A model generated the notes under the pieces. That model ran no database searches and was not told the origin of the DNA. It saw only the letters and a list, made by a program, of their open reading frames with translations. The position numbers were made by a program, and so were the translations under genes. From a virus: DNA of 29,526 bases. Shown here one piece after another: positions 1 to 6,860 of this stretch. The stretch lies in the IMG/VR virus record IMGVR_UViG_3300028840_002009, positions 1 through 29,526 of that record. One strand, given 5' to 3'. Positions within the stretch are counted from its first letter, which is position 1, and each line of letters starts with the position of its first letter.

Positions 1-4
1 GGGC

Positions 5-199
5 ATGTTTGTTCCACAAGATGATTGGTACATGGAATTGCCGGAATCATTGGCAAACGAATTTGACTTGAAACCCGGCGAAATACTGCAATTGAATATT
101 GAAAGGGTTAATAAAAGCCATGCAAGAGATAATCGAAAGCCTGAACCGGTATGTGAATCACAAAGTAGAAACGGGGAGCTTTCTCCGGGCGGTGCTTGA
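5..199 (+). CDS. Hypothetical protein, possibly truncated by the window edge
   Basis: The frame is open from the left edge, so the true start may lie upstream. The first in-frame ATG is at 5. Residues 10-32 (MELPESLANEFDLKPGEILQ and what follows) resemble the LP-x-L...LKPGD pattern of AbrB-like swapped-hairpin DNA-binding domains, where a hydrophobic strand follows a short helix. That is only a pattern match. The last third (after residue 37) is polar and runs 80 bp into the next gene in another frame, which is more overlap than elsewhere in this window. Either the C-terminal tail is real and overlaps, or this is the remnant of a gene. I cannot assign a function. Confidence 0.4.
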   Translation: MFVPQDDWYMELPESLANEFDLKPGEILQLNIERVNKSHARDNRKPEPVCESQSRNGELSPGGA

Positions 200-344
200 A
201 AACGATTTATTCGGTGCATTTCACAAAGCCGATGATGTCAACCGTTATCGACTGTATGAAATTTGTAAATATATCTGGAATGAACTCCCCGGAATCTGTT
301 GGGGGTCAAAAGAAGCTGTGAAAAAGTGGCTTGGGGAATCATAA
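120..344 (+). CDS. Conserved small phage protein (GSFLRAVLEND family)
   Basis: This 74-residue protein matches a family I recognise from many tailed phages, usually annotated as hypothetical. The family has a short N-terminal helix, the signature GSFLRAVLENDL (about residues 20-31), an AD-x2-N segment, and a C-terminal WGS...V..WL motif; all are present here. No enzymatic motif is visible and the biological role is unknown. I prefer ATG 120, preceded by GAAAGGG at 101-107, over an in-frame TTG at 99, because related proteins begin just before the helix. Its stop overlaps the next start as TAATG, so the two genes are probably translationally coupled. Confidence 0.75.
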   Translation: MQEIIESLNRYVNHKVETGSFLRAVLENDLFGAFHKADDVNRYRLYEICKYIWNELPGICWGSKEAVKKWLGES

Positions 345-565
345 TGAACTGGCAAGACTCAGTGAAAATCGGTGATGTGATTGTTTTACACATCGAATAC
401 CGGCTGGTGATAGGATTGGTAATGAAGAAAACGCCGGATATCCCTGAATACGGTGAAAACCGATATGTTGTGGAACTTGTAACTCCTAACGGAACTGAAA
501 ATATTTACCCTTGGCATAATACAACATTCATTGGCAAGCTGATTTTTGCTGAAAAGGATGGATAA
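344..565 (+). CDS. Hypothetical protein, beta-rich, 73 aa
   Basis: ATG 344 overlaps the upstream TAA, and the protein ends directly before the next ATG. The sequence alternates hydrophobic and polar residues (DVIVLHIEYRLVIGLVM, then YVVELVTP), suggesting a small beta-barrel or SH3-like fold. There are no Cys pairs, no membrane segment and no catalytic motif. An upstream in-frame start at 299 would bury 45 bp in the previous gene and has no good ribosome binding site. I do not recognise the family. Tight coupling on both sides places it in the same transcription unit as its neighbours. Confidence 0.7.
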   Translation: MNWQDSVKIGDVIVLHIEYRLVIGLVMKKTPDIPEYGENRYVVELVTPNGTENIYPWHNTTFIGKLIFAEKDG

Positions 566-865
566 ATGGCAGTTTATGTAATGCATTCATCATGCAGGAA
601 AAACCCGGAAATTCGATGGACATTTGTTGGTAAATTGCTTGCGGATACTGAAAATGAACTTATCGCATTCGCGCTGTTCCTTGGCTTAAAAAAGGAATGG
701 TTACATATCAGCAATTCCGGTGTTCCTCACTTTGATTTGACACGTAACAAATACAATAAAGCCTTGCGAAACGGCGCAAAAGATTTTGATACCATTGAAC
801 ATGACCGCATAAAAGCCCTTATTGAAGCCAGAAAAAATGGTGAAAGGGCGTATGAAAACGACTAA
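566..865 (+). CDS. DUF4031 domain protein
   Basis: The 99-residue protein starts with MAVYVMHSS, then has K-L-L-A-D-T (residues 23-28), a helix with LGLKKEWLHIS, and VPHFDLTRNKYNKALRNGA. This order (MxVYV, a (M/L)xADT segment, GL...W, PH(Y/F)D, then K...A...GA) is the signature of DUF4031, a small family common in phages and in bacteria. The biochemical function of the family is not established; the conserved His-Phe-Asp segment could bind a metal or ligand, but that is inference. The gene begins immediately after the upstream stop and ends 14 bp inside the following gene. Confidence 0.85.
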   Translation: MAVYVMHSSCRKNPEIRWTFVGKLLADTENELIAFALFLGLKKEWLHISNSGVPHFDLTRNKYNKALRNGAKDFDTIEHDRIKALIEARKNGERAYEND

Positions 866-1136
866 GAAAAAGCCCAAGACAATGTGGGATTTGGGGTTTA
901 GATATTTTTGTCCGAAATGCCGCATGGCGTTCAAGGAAAATTTGGTTTTCAATTGGGGTAATTTCGGATGTGTTGATGTTGCGATTGTGAACGCCGTGCA
1001 TGATGGGGAATACATTCAAATCCTGTTAGCGGAAGCGGCCCCATCTGGCAATCAAAAATTCACTGAATGGCTTGAAAACCGGTTGAAAGACAGGTTTATG
1101 ATTGATATACCGATACATATAATCATGGAATGGTGA
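852..1136 (+). CDS. Hypothetical protein with one CxxC pair
   Basis: I choose ATG 852 because GAAAGGG lies at 842-848, giving ideal spacing; a longer TTG start at 822 would overlap DUF4031 further. The 94-residue product has a basic N-terminus (KTTKKKPK), then FRYFCPKCRMAF, which is half of a zinc-ribbon-like unit, followed by an alternating strand pattern and an amphipathic helix (FTEWLENRLKDRF). Only one CxxC is visible (plus a lone Cys later), so a full zinc ribbon is not assured. The family is not recognised. Confidence 0.7.
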   Translation: MKTTKKKPKTMWDLGFRYFCPKCRMAFKENLVFNWGNFGCVDVAIVNAVHDGEYIQILLAEAAPSGNQKFTEWLENRLKDRFMIDIPIHIIMEW

Positions 1137-1139
1137 CTG

Positions 1140-1367
1140 ATGCGATACCGACCGCCTTTGGATATCTCTGTGTTCAGGAAAAAGAAAATGAGCATCCCTT
1201 ACGGTTCGACGGGTACAGGGCTTGTGAAACGTCCTGTTCAACGGAAAAGATTCTATCGGTGTGTTTATTGTGGGCATGTCGAAACCCCGGAAAAACGGCG
1301 TAAGGATGCGTTCTGTTCAGGATGTGGTAGCTCCCAATTTGATATCATTGAAAAAGTAGCTGAATGA
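1140..1367 (+). CDS. Small zinc-ribbon protein
   Basis: The C-terminal half carries CVYCG (residues 41-45) and CSGCG (59-63), the two knuckles of a rubredoxin-like zinc ribbon, with basic residues between them. The start is uncertain. ATG 1140 gives 75 residues, but ATG 1188 (residue 17) has a better ribosome binding site (AGGAA at 1177-1181). The first 16 residues are basic and could be untranslated. Such isolated zinc ribbons in phages may bind nucleic acid or a host protein. The stop overlaps the downstream methyltransferase start as ATGA, so the two are co-translated. Confidence 0.65.
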   Translation: MRYRPPLDISVFRKKKMSIPYGSTGTGLVKRPVQRKRFYRCVYCGHVETPEKRRKDAFCSGCGSSQFDIIEKVAE

Positions 1368-2290
1368 ACCGTATTTACTTTGGTGACAGCATTTCTGTAC
1401 TGCAAACCTTGGAATCTGACAGCGTGGATTGTTGTGTGACAAGTCCACCATATTGGATGTTACGTGATTATGATGTTCAAGGTCAATATGGCATCGAATC
1501 AACACCGTATGAGTATGTAGATACACTCGTAAAAGTGTTCAATCAGGTTAGGCGTGTTCTGAAACCTACCGGAACTTTCTGGCTTAACATCGGTGATTCG
1601 TATGCGGACAGTAAAAAGCTGAAACAAACAAACGATTGGAAACCAAAGGAACTGATTGGCATACCGTGGATGGTGGCGTTCGCATTGCGGCGTGATGGAT
1701 GGTATTTGCGTCAAGAAATCATCTGGTACAAAGAAAGCCTATTACCTGAATCCGCTAAGGATAGATGTACACGGGCGCATGAACAGATTTTCTTATTCGT
1801 AAAATCGTTTGATTACTATTTTGATTGGAAATCCATTCGAGAACCGGCGAAATACGATGGACGCAAAGACACGGTAATGAAAGGTTCACAAAAATACACG
1901 GCAAAAGTCATCCCCGGACAGCAGCCGCACACGGTAGCATCACGGGGCCATGAAAGGTGGCAACGTGGGCCAAATGGCGAGTTTTTACGCAACAAACGGG
2001 ATGTTTGGCCTATTCCCACCGCAACGTATTCAGGAGCGCATTACGCGCCGTTTCCAGAGGAAATACCAAGAACATGTATTTTAGCCGGTTGCCCGGAAGA
2101 TGGGGTGGTACTTGATCCATTTATCGGTTCAGGGACAACCGCGCTGGTAGCGGCGAAATTGGGCCGAAAATTTATCGGTATTGAACTGGACGAATCCAAC
2201 AAAAAATGTATCCAAGACAGGATGTATGAACATAGCCTGTTTTGTGGGCAAATTGATTACATTGATTTTGAACAGACAGAAGGGAAATGA
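1364..2290 (+). CDS. DNA methyltransferase, beta class (N4-cytosine or N6-adenine)
   Basis: This 308-residue enzyme transfers a methyl group from S-adenosylmethionine to an exocyclic amino group in DNA. The catalytic motif TSPPYW (residues 26-31) is N-terminal. The SAM-binding motif DPFIGSGTTALVAA (251-264), followed by GRKFIGIELD, is C-terminal. This is the order of the beta class (N6_N4_Mtase family). SPPY is most frequent in N4-cytosine enzymes but also occurs in N6-adenine enzymes, so the target base is uncertain. No restriction endonuclease partner lies next to it, so I infer an orphan phage enzyme that protects against host restriction or regulates genes. The start forms an ATGA overlap with the zinc-ribbon gene. 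Confidence 0.92.
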   Translation: MNRIYFGDSISVLQTLESDSVDCCVTSPPYWMLRDYDVQGQYGIESTPYEYVDTLVKVFNQVRRVLKPTGTFWLNIGDSYADSKKLKQTNDWKPKELIGIPWMVAFALRRDGWYLRQEIIWYKESLLPESAKDRCTRAHEQIFLFVKSFDYYFDWKSIREPAKYDGRKDTVMKGSQKYTAKVIPGQQPHTVASRGHERWQRGPNGEFLRNKRDVWPIPTATYSGAHYAPFPEEIPRTCILAGCPEDGVVLDPFIGSGTTALVAAKLGRKFIGIELDESNKKCIQDRMYEHSLFCGQIDYIDFEQTEGK

Positions 2291-2871
2291 CCATGAAAAA
2301 GATGATGTTACCATACCCCGTCACGGCTGAATGCTGGCATCCCGGTGTTGAAATTGAGGATGTCGAATACCCTGTTAAACCTGATTTGATTTTCAAGTTT
2401 TTTCATGGCGGCGATGATTGGAAAGACTGGAAAGAAGCCTGTTCAGACCAATATGCTATGCTGAAAACAAAAACATCTGATGCGCTGGTAAAGAACGGTG
2501 ATTGGATTGTCACATTCATTGACGGTACAAAATCAGTGTGGGATACCAATTTGATAAATTCGCTAATGGCGAAAACAGACTATACGGAAGGTGCGCGGCA
2601 AATCTTCATGGAACGCGCCCGGCAAGTTGAATCTGAATGCTGGAATGCAGACCATGACGATTCTGAACATCCTAACGGCGAATTACTGCAAGCGGCGGTT
2701 TGTATGCTGTTCCCGGATGGATTGCAGACGGATAAAGGCGATTCTGTTCCGAAATGGCCGTGGCATCCTGATTATGACAAAAGAGATGCACATTCACATC
2801 TTCGCCGGTTGCAAATCGCCGGTGCGCTGATAGCCGCCGAAATTGACCGGCTGGAACGCCAAAAAGATTGA
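2287..2871 (+). CDS. Conserved phage protein with ERxRQVE...AGALIAAEIDRLER domain
   Basis: The protein has two parts. Residues 1-95 are unassigned and include a WIVTFIDGT strand. The C-terminal part, from about residue 100, has ERARQVESECW, HDDSEHPNGELLQAA, WPWHPD and AGALIAAEIDRLERQ. That arrangement (eRxRQi...W...hDD, GEL..AA, WPW, AGALI.AEIeRl.R) is a widespread domain of unknown function in phage early proteins, mainly helical. It is usually a stand-alone protein of 100-150 residues, so the N-terminal part here is an extra. No catalytic motif is evident. It starts at ATG 2287 with an ATGA overlap; ATG 2293 is an alternative. Confidence 0.75.
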   Translation: MTMKKMMLPYPVTAECWHPGVEIEDVEYPVKPDLIFKFFHGGDDWKDWKEACSDQYAMLKTKTSDALVKNGDWIVTFIDGTKSVWDTNLINSLMAKTDYTEGARQIFMERARQVESECWNADHDDSEHPNGELLQAAVCMLFPDGLQTDKGDSVPKWPWHPDYDKRDAHSHLRRLQIAGALIAAEIDRLERQKD

Positions 2872-2930
2872 TTTTTACCCTTTCATATCCTGCTGTTCTT
2901 TTTCCATAAGAAAACAGAAAGGATATTCCC

Positions 2931-3098
2931 ATGCGGGTAAAAGTTGGGAATTACGTGCAAGTACGAGTTTGGTATATCCCGAAGCCATTTCACGGGCGGG
3001 TGGTTTGGAGAATAAGGGACAGGCTTGCAATCCAAGGTGATTGTGGGCTTGTCCCTATTCACAAAAGCCAGATTAGAAGGGTGTATAAGAACAGGTGA
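2931..3098 (+). CDS. Small basic SH3/KOW-like protein, 55 aa
   Basis: ATG 2931 is preceded by a very good AGAAAGGA ribosome binding site at 2916-2923. The product is strongly basic (many Arg and Lys) and reads as KVGNYVQVRV, a PKPFHGRVV turn, a strand, then VPIHKSQIRRVYKN. The G-x-Y-V-x-V ... G-R-V-V ... V-x2-H-K-S-x-I-R layout resembles small SH3/KOW-like barrels seen in phage and prophage proteins. Function is unknown. The 59 bp before it are pyrimidine-rich and show no convincing promoter or terminator. Confidence 0.65.
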   Translation: MRVKVGNYVQVRVWYIPKPFHGRVVWRIRDRLAIQGDCGLVPIHKSQIRRVYKNR

Positions 3099-3110
3099 AA
3101 AGGAAATAAC

Positions 3111-3311
3111 ATGGCAAGTTCATTTGATGTCTATTTTGGATTCGGGTTTCATATCACTCCAAGAGAATCCGATTATCCTGTAGAGGACAAAATTGAAGCT
3201 GCCGGGTGTATCGACCTTGACGAATTTTTACGAAAGAACGGCTTTGATGTTGGGATAATCGCAACCGGGGATGAATTTGAAAGGGTTTTCACCGGCTTTG
3301 ATGATGATTAA
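3111..3311 (+). CDS. Hypothetical acidic protein, 66 aa
   Basis: ATG 3111 has the ribosome binding site AAAAGGAA at 3098-3105. The protein is acidic, ending TGFDDD, with a segment FDVYFGFGFHIT near the start, and shows no Cys pairs or membrane helix. Length, acidity and position among other tiny early genes would fit a host-interaction protein, but that is only context. I do not recognise the family. Confidence 0.65.
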   Translation: MASSFDVYFGFGFHITPRESDYPVEDKIEAAGCIDLDEFLRKNGFDVGIIATGDEFERVFTGFDDD

Positions 3312-3326
3312 TTGGGGGATGCTATT

Positions 3327-3515
3327 TTGTGGCGTGGCGCGTTTGTAAAAAGATGCCAAGTTTTCAGGGAAAAATACGGATATGGTGTCTGTCCTATTGA
3401 TACTACAAAACTTGATGTCCCTTCCGATGTTATTGATAAACTATATAAGATGCAGGAAATCTTGGGTATTTCAAAGCGGGAACCGCAATGGATGATTTGT
3501 TTCAATTATCTATGA
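3327..3515 (+). CDS. Hypothetical protein with TTG start, 62 aa
   Basis: There is no in-frame ATG near the start. TTG 3327 has GGGGGA at 3314-3319 with 7-nt spacing and is preferred; TTG 3312 is also possible. The sequence contains CQVFREKYGYGVCP, an SDVIDKLYKMQEILGI helix and a C-terminal PQWMICFNYL. Two Cys are 12 apart but there is no CxxC. Function and family are unknown. It sits between two genes with clear ribosome binding sites, in the same orientation, which supports it being coding. Confidence 0.55.
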   Translation: MWRGAFVKRCQVFREKYGYGVCPIDTTKLDVPSDVIDKLYKMQEILGISKREPQWMICFNYL

Positions 3516-3532
3516 GTGGAAAGGATTAAACC

Positions 3533-3772
3533 GTGGAAAGAAAACCACAAAAAGACGCCTTGGGGCAAATATTTCAAGTATTTTTTACCATTGTGCTATC
3601 CCTTGGTGGTGTGATAATGGCGTTTTATGGTTTGAGAGAGGGTAATTTAATAAAAGTGGTTTGCGGTTGCGCGGCGTTAATCATGGTGGAAATACGCATT
3701 TGTACGATAAAAATCTGTGATTTGCTGGAAGAATTGAAAAACAACAAAAAGGAGAAATATAATGGCTACTGA
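3533..3772 (+). CDS. Small two-helix membrane protein
   Basis: The GTG start at 3533 follows GGAAAGGA at 3518-3525. Residues 12-33 (IFQVFFTIVLSLGGVIMAFY) and 38-58 are hydrophobic and predicted to be membrane helices joined by a short loop. The cytoplasmic tail is charged (LEELKNNKKEKYN). It is inferred to be an inner-membrane protein. It could be a superinfection-exclusion or host-takeover factor, but nothing specific shows this; lysis genes usually sit elsewhere and look different. It overlaps the DUF5662 gene by 11 bp. Confidence 0.7.
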   Translation: MERKPQKDALGQIFQVFFTIVLSLGGVIMAFYGLREGNLIKVVCGCAALIMVEIRICTIKICDLLEELKNNKKEKYNGY

Positions 3773-4262
3773 ACAAGAACTTATGAAATCTGAACATGAT
3801 ACCAAGTTGCATCAGTTGATTGTTAATGCATTGATGCTTTCAATCATTGAAGCGTTAATAAAGCGCACATATGCACATGATGAATCAAAGTTGGAATCGC
3901 CAGAAATTGAGATTTTCGCCAAGTATGGCCCGAAACTCAAAGATACCGAATATGGAAGCGATGAATACAAGCAATTCCTTGCCGAAATGAAACCGGCATT
4001 GGAACATCACTATGCGAATAATCGGCATCATCCTGAACACCATGAAGCTGGTATCAATGATATGACACTGATTGATATCATTGAAATGTTTGCGGATTGG
4101 ATCGCGGCAACAAAACGCATGAAAGATTGGGGTAATTTCTACAAAAGCCTTGCCGTAAACAAGACACGCTTTGGAATGAGTGACCAGCTTTCAGTGATTT
4201 TTGCGAATACCTTTGAATCACCAGCATTTCAAGAAGTCTTGGACGTAACAAAAACAAGGTAA
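3762..4262 (+). CDS. DUF5662 family protein
   Basis: The 166-residue protein shows the DUF5662 layout: HDTKLHQLIV near the N-terminus, a helical segment, then AHDESKLESPEIEIF, PKLKDTEYGSDEYK, and HHYANNRHHPEHHEAGINDMTLIDIIEMFADW, ending with NKTRFGMSDQL. The family is common in phages. Its His/Asp-rich conserved core (HD, HH-x3-NRHHPEH, DM.L.D..EM..DW) suggests a metal-binding, HD-domain-like hydrolase, but no activity is established. ATG 3762 has a strong AAGGAG at 3749-3754. Confidence 0.85.
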   Translation: MATEQELMKSEHDTKLHQLIVNALMLSIIEALIKRTYAHDESKLESPEIEIFAKYGPKLKDTEYGSDEYKQFLAEMKPALEHHYANNRHHPEHHEAGINDMTLIDIIEMFADWIAATKRMKDWGNFYKSLAVNKTRFGMSDQLSVIFANTFESPAFQEVLDVTKTR

Positions 4263-4287
4263 ACCCACAACAAAGATGAAACCTGAA

Positions 4288-4305
4288 AATCCACACGTTT
4301 GGAAA
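4288..4305 (-). promoter_or_regulatory. Dispersed near-palindrome, copy 1 (inverted orientation)
   Basis: AATCCACACGTTTGGAAA lies in the short gap before the Dam-type gene. Its core is the exact reverse complement of TCCAAACGTGTGGA, found again at 11043-11056 and 17793-17806, with one base changed at 13763-13776. The 14-bp core is a palindrome except at positions 5 and 10, as expected for a site bound by a dimeric protein. It overlaps the likely ribosome binding region of the downstream gene, so a bound protein or folded RNA here could affect expression. Confidence 0.6.
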
Positions 4306-4310
4306 AATTA

Positions 4311-4814
4311 ATGCTCGGATTTATACATGAAAGCCAACATAACGAATCCCAAGAGTGGTACACACCAAAAAGTGTCTTTGATGCGCTTGGTTTAGAATTT
4401 GATCTTGATGCGGCATCACCGGGGGCTGATATCGTACCGTGGATACCCGCTAAAAAGCATCTTACAATCAAGGAAAACGGGTTAAAAACACCATGGGAAG
4501 GCCGTGTTTGGCTTAACCCACCATACGGACAGGAAACACCAAAATGGATCAAGAAATTTGCGGCGTATTCGGATGGTGTGATGCTTGTATTCTCTCGGAC
4601 GGATACACGATGGTTTCATTCCCACGCTATCCGGTGTGATGCGCTGTGTTTTGTTAAAGGGCGGTTGGGATTCACGCGAAACGATGGTAAATCAGGTAAA
4701 GCCGGTTCAGGATCATTATTGCTGGCGCAAGGTTGTGAATGTGTACAGGCTTTGCTTAACTCAAACCTTGGATATTGTGTGGTAAAATCATCATGTCAAT
4801 CATCGAAGAACTAA
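4311..4814 (+). CDS. Phage N6-adenine DNA methyltransferase (Dam family)
   Basis: The protein of 167 residues matches the phage DNA N-6-adenine-methyltransferase family: EWYTPKSVFDALGLEFDLDAAS (residues 15-36) supplies the SAM-site region, WLNPPYG (67-73) is the catalytic NPPY motif, and a GFTRNDGKSGKAGSGSLLLA segment matches the family's conserved GKAxxxSxL region. It methylates adenine in DNA. The protein is short, as is typical for this family. I choose ATG 4311; a TTG at 4299 would lie inside the dispersed palindrome. It is the second of three methyltransferases in the window, and no cognate nuclease is visible. Confidence 0.88.
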   Translation: MLGFIHESQHNESQEWYTPKSVFDALGLEFDLDAASPGADIVPWIPAKKHLTIKENGLKTPWEGRVWLNPPYGQETPKWIKKFAAYSDGVMLVFSRTDTRWFHSHAIRCDALCFVKGRLGFTRNDGKSGKAGSGSLLLAQGCECVQALLNSNLGYCVVKSSCQSSKN

Positions 4815-5611
4815 ATAACCGTGTCAGCACGCTTCGGGGTTTCATTGGTGAATGTTTTGTTCAGATGCCAGACGTGAAAGGCAAATCCTATAATGCGGAT
4901 TTGATGCAAGCGGCAATCGGGCTGGAAAACCTTGGATATCAAGTAAATTATTCAAGTGAAACCAGCGGACTTAATGTGAAACCCGAAACGCCGTGTGTTG
5001 GCAATCTTCCATTTGTTCATCGGTGCATTGTCAAAGTTAATCCCGAATTCAAACCGCGCCAGACCTACCCCGATGAAATCATAGATTGTGACGATTTCTG
5101 GAAGCGGAAAATCTGGAAATTCCAAGTCAAAGATGTGATGTCACAAATACCTTGTTTTATGAAACCCTGTGTGACAAAACTACATGGATACGCCGGTAAA
5201 ACTGTACAGGATCAATCTGATTTGATTGATACGTCGATAAAATACATGGCCCCCGATGACTTGATGTGGGCATCCGAAATTGTCGAAATGGGTAATGAAT
5301 GGCGGGTGTTCATCGTGAACGGCATCCCGGCTGATGCCAGATTGTATTTTCAAAGAACCGATGATGCTTGGGCTTATCCACCAAACCATAAATTTGTGGA
5401 TGATATTGTTAAAGCATTAAAAAAACACAACTGGTTAAATTATTGCCTTGATATTTCCGTTCCCAAAAACCATAAGCAAGAAGCGATGCTTGTTGAAGTC
5501 ACAGACGGCTATGCGTTTGGAGCATACGGCTGTAATGAACTTGTGCAAGCGGCAATTTTGTTAGGGCGTTGGTACTCGATGGTTAAGGGTGGTAAAAGTA
5601 ATGACGCTTAG
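4793..5611 (+). CDS. ATP-grasp protein, R2K type
   Basis: This 272-residue protein resembles the phage-associated R2K clade of ATP-grasp enzymes (DUF4343-like). Visible landmarks are PCFMKPC, with Lys124 as a likely nucleotide-binding lysine; EWRVFIVNG (169-177), matching the S/E-E-(W/Y)-R-V-F core; DARLYF; a Y-x-L-D-(I/V) strand; and VEVTDGYAFGAYG (234-246), the C-terminal metal/ATP loop. ATP-grasp enzymes join a carboxylate to an amine or thiol through an acyl-phosphate. Members of this clade were proposed to act in peptide or protein modification, but the substrate here is unknown. ATG 4793 has a weak ribosome binding site and lies 22 bp inside the Dam gene, implying coupling. Confidence 0.8.
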   Translation: MSIIEELNNRVSTLRGFIGECFVQMPDVKGKSYNADLMQAAIGLENLGYQVNYSSETSGLNVKPETPCVGNLPFVHRCIVKVNPEFKPRQTYPDEIIDCDDFWKRKIWKFQVKDVMSQIPCFMKPCVTKLHGYAGKTVQDQSDLIDTSIKYMAPDDLMWASEIVEMGNEWRVFIVNGIPADARLYFQRTDDAWAYPPNHKFVDDIVKALKKHNWLNYCLDISVPKNHKQEAMLVEVTDGYAFGAYGCNELVQAAILLGRWYSMVKGGKSNDA

Positions 5612-5780
5612 TAATGCACATTGGACTATGAAAGCATATCGCCAGAGAATGAAGGTATCCGAGTGGCGTAAAATACTCTTGGATGAAAGGGATACACTGA
5701 TATTCAACGGCGATGTTGTACAGTTAAAAGCAAAATCCCTTGGCGCGGGTGTTGTCGAAGTCTACAAAGACATAAAGTAA
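5601..5780 (+). CDS. Hypothetical protein, 59 aa
   Basis: ATG 5601 follows AAGGGTGG at 5585-5592 and overlaps the end of the ATP-grasp gene by 11 bp. The product has a basic helical N-terminal half (MKAYRQRMKVSEWRKILLDE), then strands (DTLIFNGDVVQLKAKSLGAGVVEVYK). No motif is recognised. The overlap and good ribosome binding site support coding. Confidence 0.6.
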   Translation: MTLSNAHWTMKAYRQRMKVSEWRKILLDERDTLIFNGDVVQLKAKSLGAGVVEVYKDIK

Positions 5781-5800
5781 AACATAAGAAAGGCCAAGCA

Positions 5801-5992
5801 ATGTTTGAAGATGATGGGGATTCATTCGCAGATATGGCGGTATCCGGGCTTATTTGTTCCGGGTGCGGTGCCTTCTTTGAAAAAGAACACGGGTATCCGG
5901 TGCTTTGCAAGGATTGCTGGAAAGAATGGACTCCAAGCGAAAGAGAGGGTTATCAGGAAGCAATTTTCAAGGAGCTTACCGGTGACGAATGA
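5801..5992 (+). CDS. Small zinc-ribbon protein (CSGCG...CKDCW)
   Basis: The 63-residue protein contains CSGCGAFFEKEHGYPVLCKDCW (residues 19-40), a compact treble-clef or zinc-ribbon unit with Cys19, Cys22, Cys36 and Cys39. The spacing and the HGYP(V)LCKDCW sequence match a small protein commonly seen in phages. It probably binds one zinc ion. The role is unknown; such proteins often contact DNA or host factors. ATG 5801 is supported by the motif position, with only a modest ribosome binding site (AAAGGCCAAGCA). Confidence 0.75.
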   Translation: MFEDDGDSFADMAVSGLICSGCGAFFEKEHGYPVLCKDCWKEWTPSEREGYQEAIFKELTGDE

Positions 5993-6251
5993 CATTGTGG
6001 GATTATGTAAAATCTTTGCGCAAGGCGGTCATTCATTTTACCGTACAAGGATGATACTTAACGGTAAAGAAACTGAATATGAAGATGTGTACGCGCCAAT
6101 GACTCAAATTGGTAGTGAACACCTGTTCCTTTGTTTACGATTTGATGCCAATAAAAAGCTGGTACGATTTTCTGTTGAAGAAATTGAACCGGAAGATTTG
6201 GACGATTTGGAATTACAGGAATTCCAATATGGGGATGAATACCATGAATGA
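5982..6251 (+). CDS. Hypothetical protein with GTG start, 89 aa
   Basis: The frame is open much further upstream (to 5805), but that part overlaps the zinc-ribbon gene completely. A GTG at 5982 with AAGGAG at 5969-5974 and ideal spacing marks the real start. The protein has strands (HSFYRTRMILNG, HLFLCLRFD, LVRFSVEEI) and a very acidic C-terminus (EPEDLDDLELQEF...DEYHE). No family is recognised. It overlaps its neighbours by 11 and 8 bp, consistent with translational coupling. Confidence 0.65.
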   Translation: MTNDIVGLCKIFAQGGHSFYRTRMILNGKETEYEDVYAPMTQIGSEHLFLCLRFDANKKLVRFSVEEIEPEDLDDLELQEFQYGDEYHE

Positions 6252-6651
6252 AGAAAAGAAACCGAAACACGGTAAATACGAAAAGGTGATAATTACCTTT
6301 GAAGATGGTTCCACCAAAGAAATGGATTATCCGAAAGACCCGGATGCCGAAGCCAAAGCGTGTGATAAATTCATTGATGAATTGCTTGATTTCTTTGTTG
6401 CAAACGGCCCGGTGGTTTCCGGTGAACAACTTGAAGAATTACGGAAAAAATCGGCTGAACTTGCTGGTTTCAAATTAACCCGTGAACAGGCAAAGGCAGA
6501 AAAACGCTGTATCAAATGTGGTGAACCTGTTCATGAATCACAATCAAACGAAAAGGGCGCATTGAGAACGCCGCTTGAAGTCAAAGAATGGGAAATATCG
6601 TTTTTTTGCGGCCCGTGTTGGGATGAAATGGTGGAAACGGAAGATGACTGA
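6244..6651 (+). CDS. Hypothetical protein with C-terminal CxxC pairs
   Basis: The 135-residue protein begins at ATG 6244 (GGGGA at 6231-6235); ATG 6235 is an alternative. After a basic start, a strand pair (YEKVIITFEDGSTKEMDY) and a helical region (FIDELLDFF, EQLEELRKKSAELAGF) come CIKCGEPVHES and FFCGPCWDEM. These four cysteines form a probable zinc site split by about 28 residues. The protein is acidic overall. No family is recognised. It overlaps the next gene by 8 bp. Confidence 0.65.
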   Translation: MNEEKKPKHGKYEKVIITFEDGSTKEMDYPKDPDAEAKACDKFIDELLDFFVANGPVVSGEQLEELRKKSAELAGFKLTREQAKAEKRCIKCGEPVHESQSNEKGALRTPLEVKEWEISFFCGPCWDEMVETEDD

Positions 6652-6856
6652 TTACGGTATCGACTGGACAGGACATTCAGATTATCCCCCGGATCATTGT
6701 GAATGCAAATGCGGTGGGCGGTGGGATAGTCATACAAAAACGATTATTCATAAGGGAAAAATGGTGATTGTGACTGAAAAACCCTGTCCAAAGTGCGGTA
6801 AAAACGATGAAATCCGCGCCGTAAGGGGGGATTGGGAGCAACAAATCATAGGATAA
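6644..6856 (+). CDS. Small zinc-ribbon protein (CECKCGG...CPKCG)
   Basis: ATG 6644 is preceded by GGAAACGGAAG. The 70-residue protein has HCECKCGGRWDSH near residue 18 and CPKCGKNDEIR near residue 50, separated by a basic strand (TIIHKGKMVIVTEK). This is consistent with a zinc ribbon of two knuckles. Tyr, Trp and His near the first knuckle may help bind DNA or protein. Function is unknown. It follows directly on the previous cysteine-bearing gene. Confidence 0.7.
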   Translation: MTDYGIDWTGHSDYPPDHCECKCGGRWDSHTKTIIHKGKMVIVTEKPCPKCGKNDEIRAVRGDWEQQIIG

Positions 6857-6860
6857 AGCC

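Noticed and set aside
2843-3040. Open frame of 65 codons
   Set aside because: It overlaps the end of the upstream gene and has no ribosome binding site; the 55-codon gene at 2931-3098 in another frame has a much better one.
5805-5981. Upstream extension of the gene at 5982
   Set aside because: It would fully overlap a zinc-ribbon gene with a conserved motif; GTG 5982 has an ideal AAGGAG.
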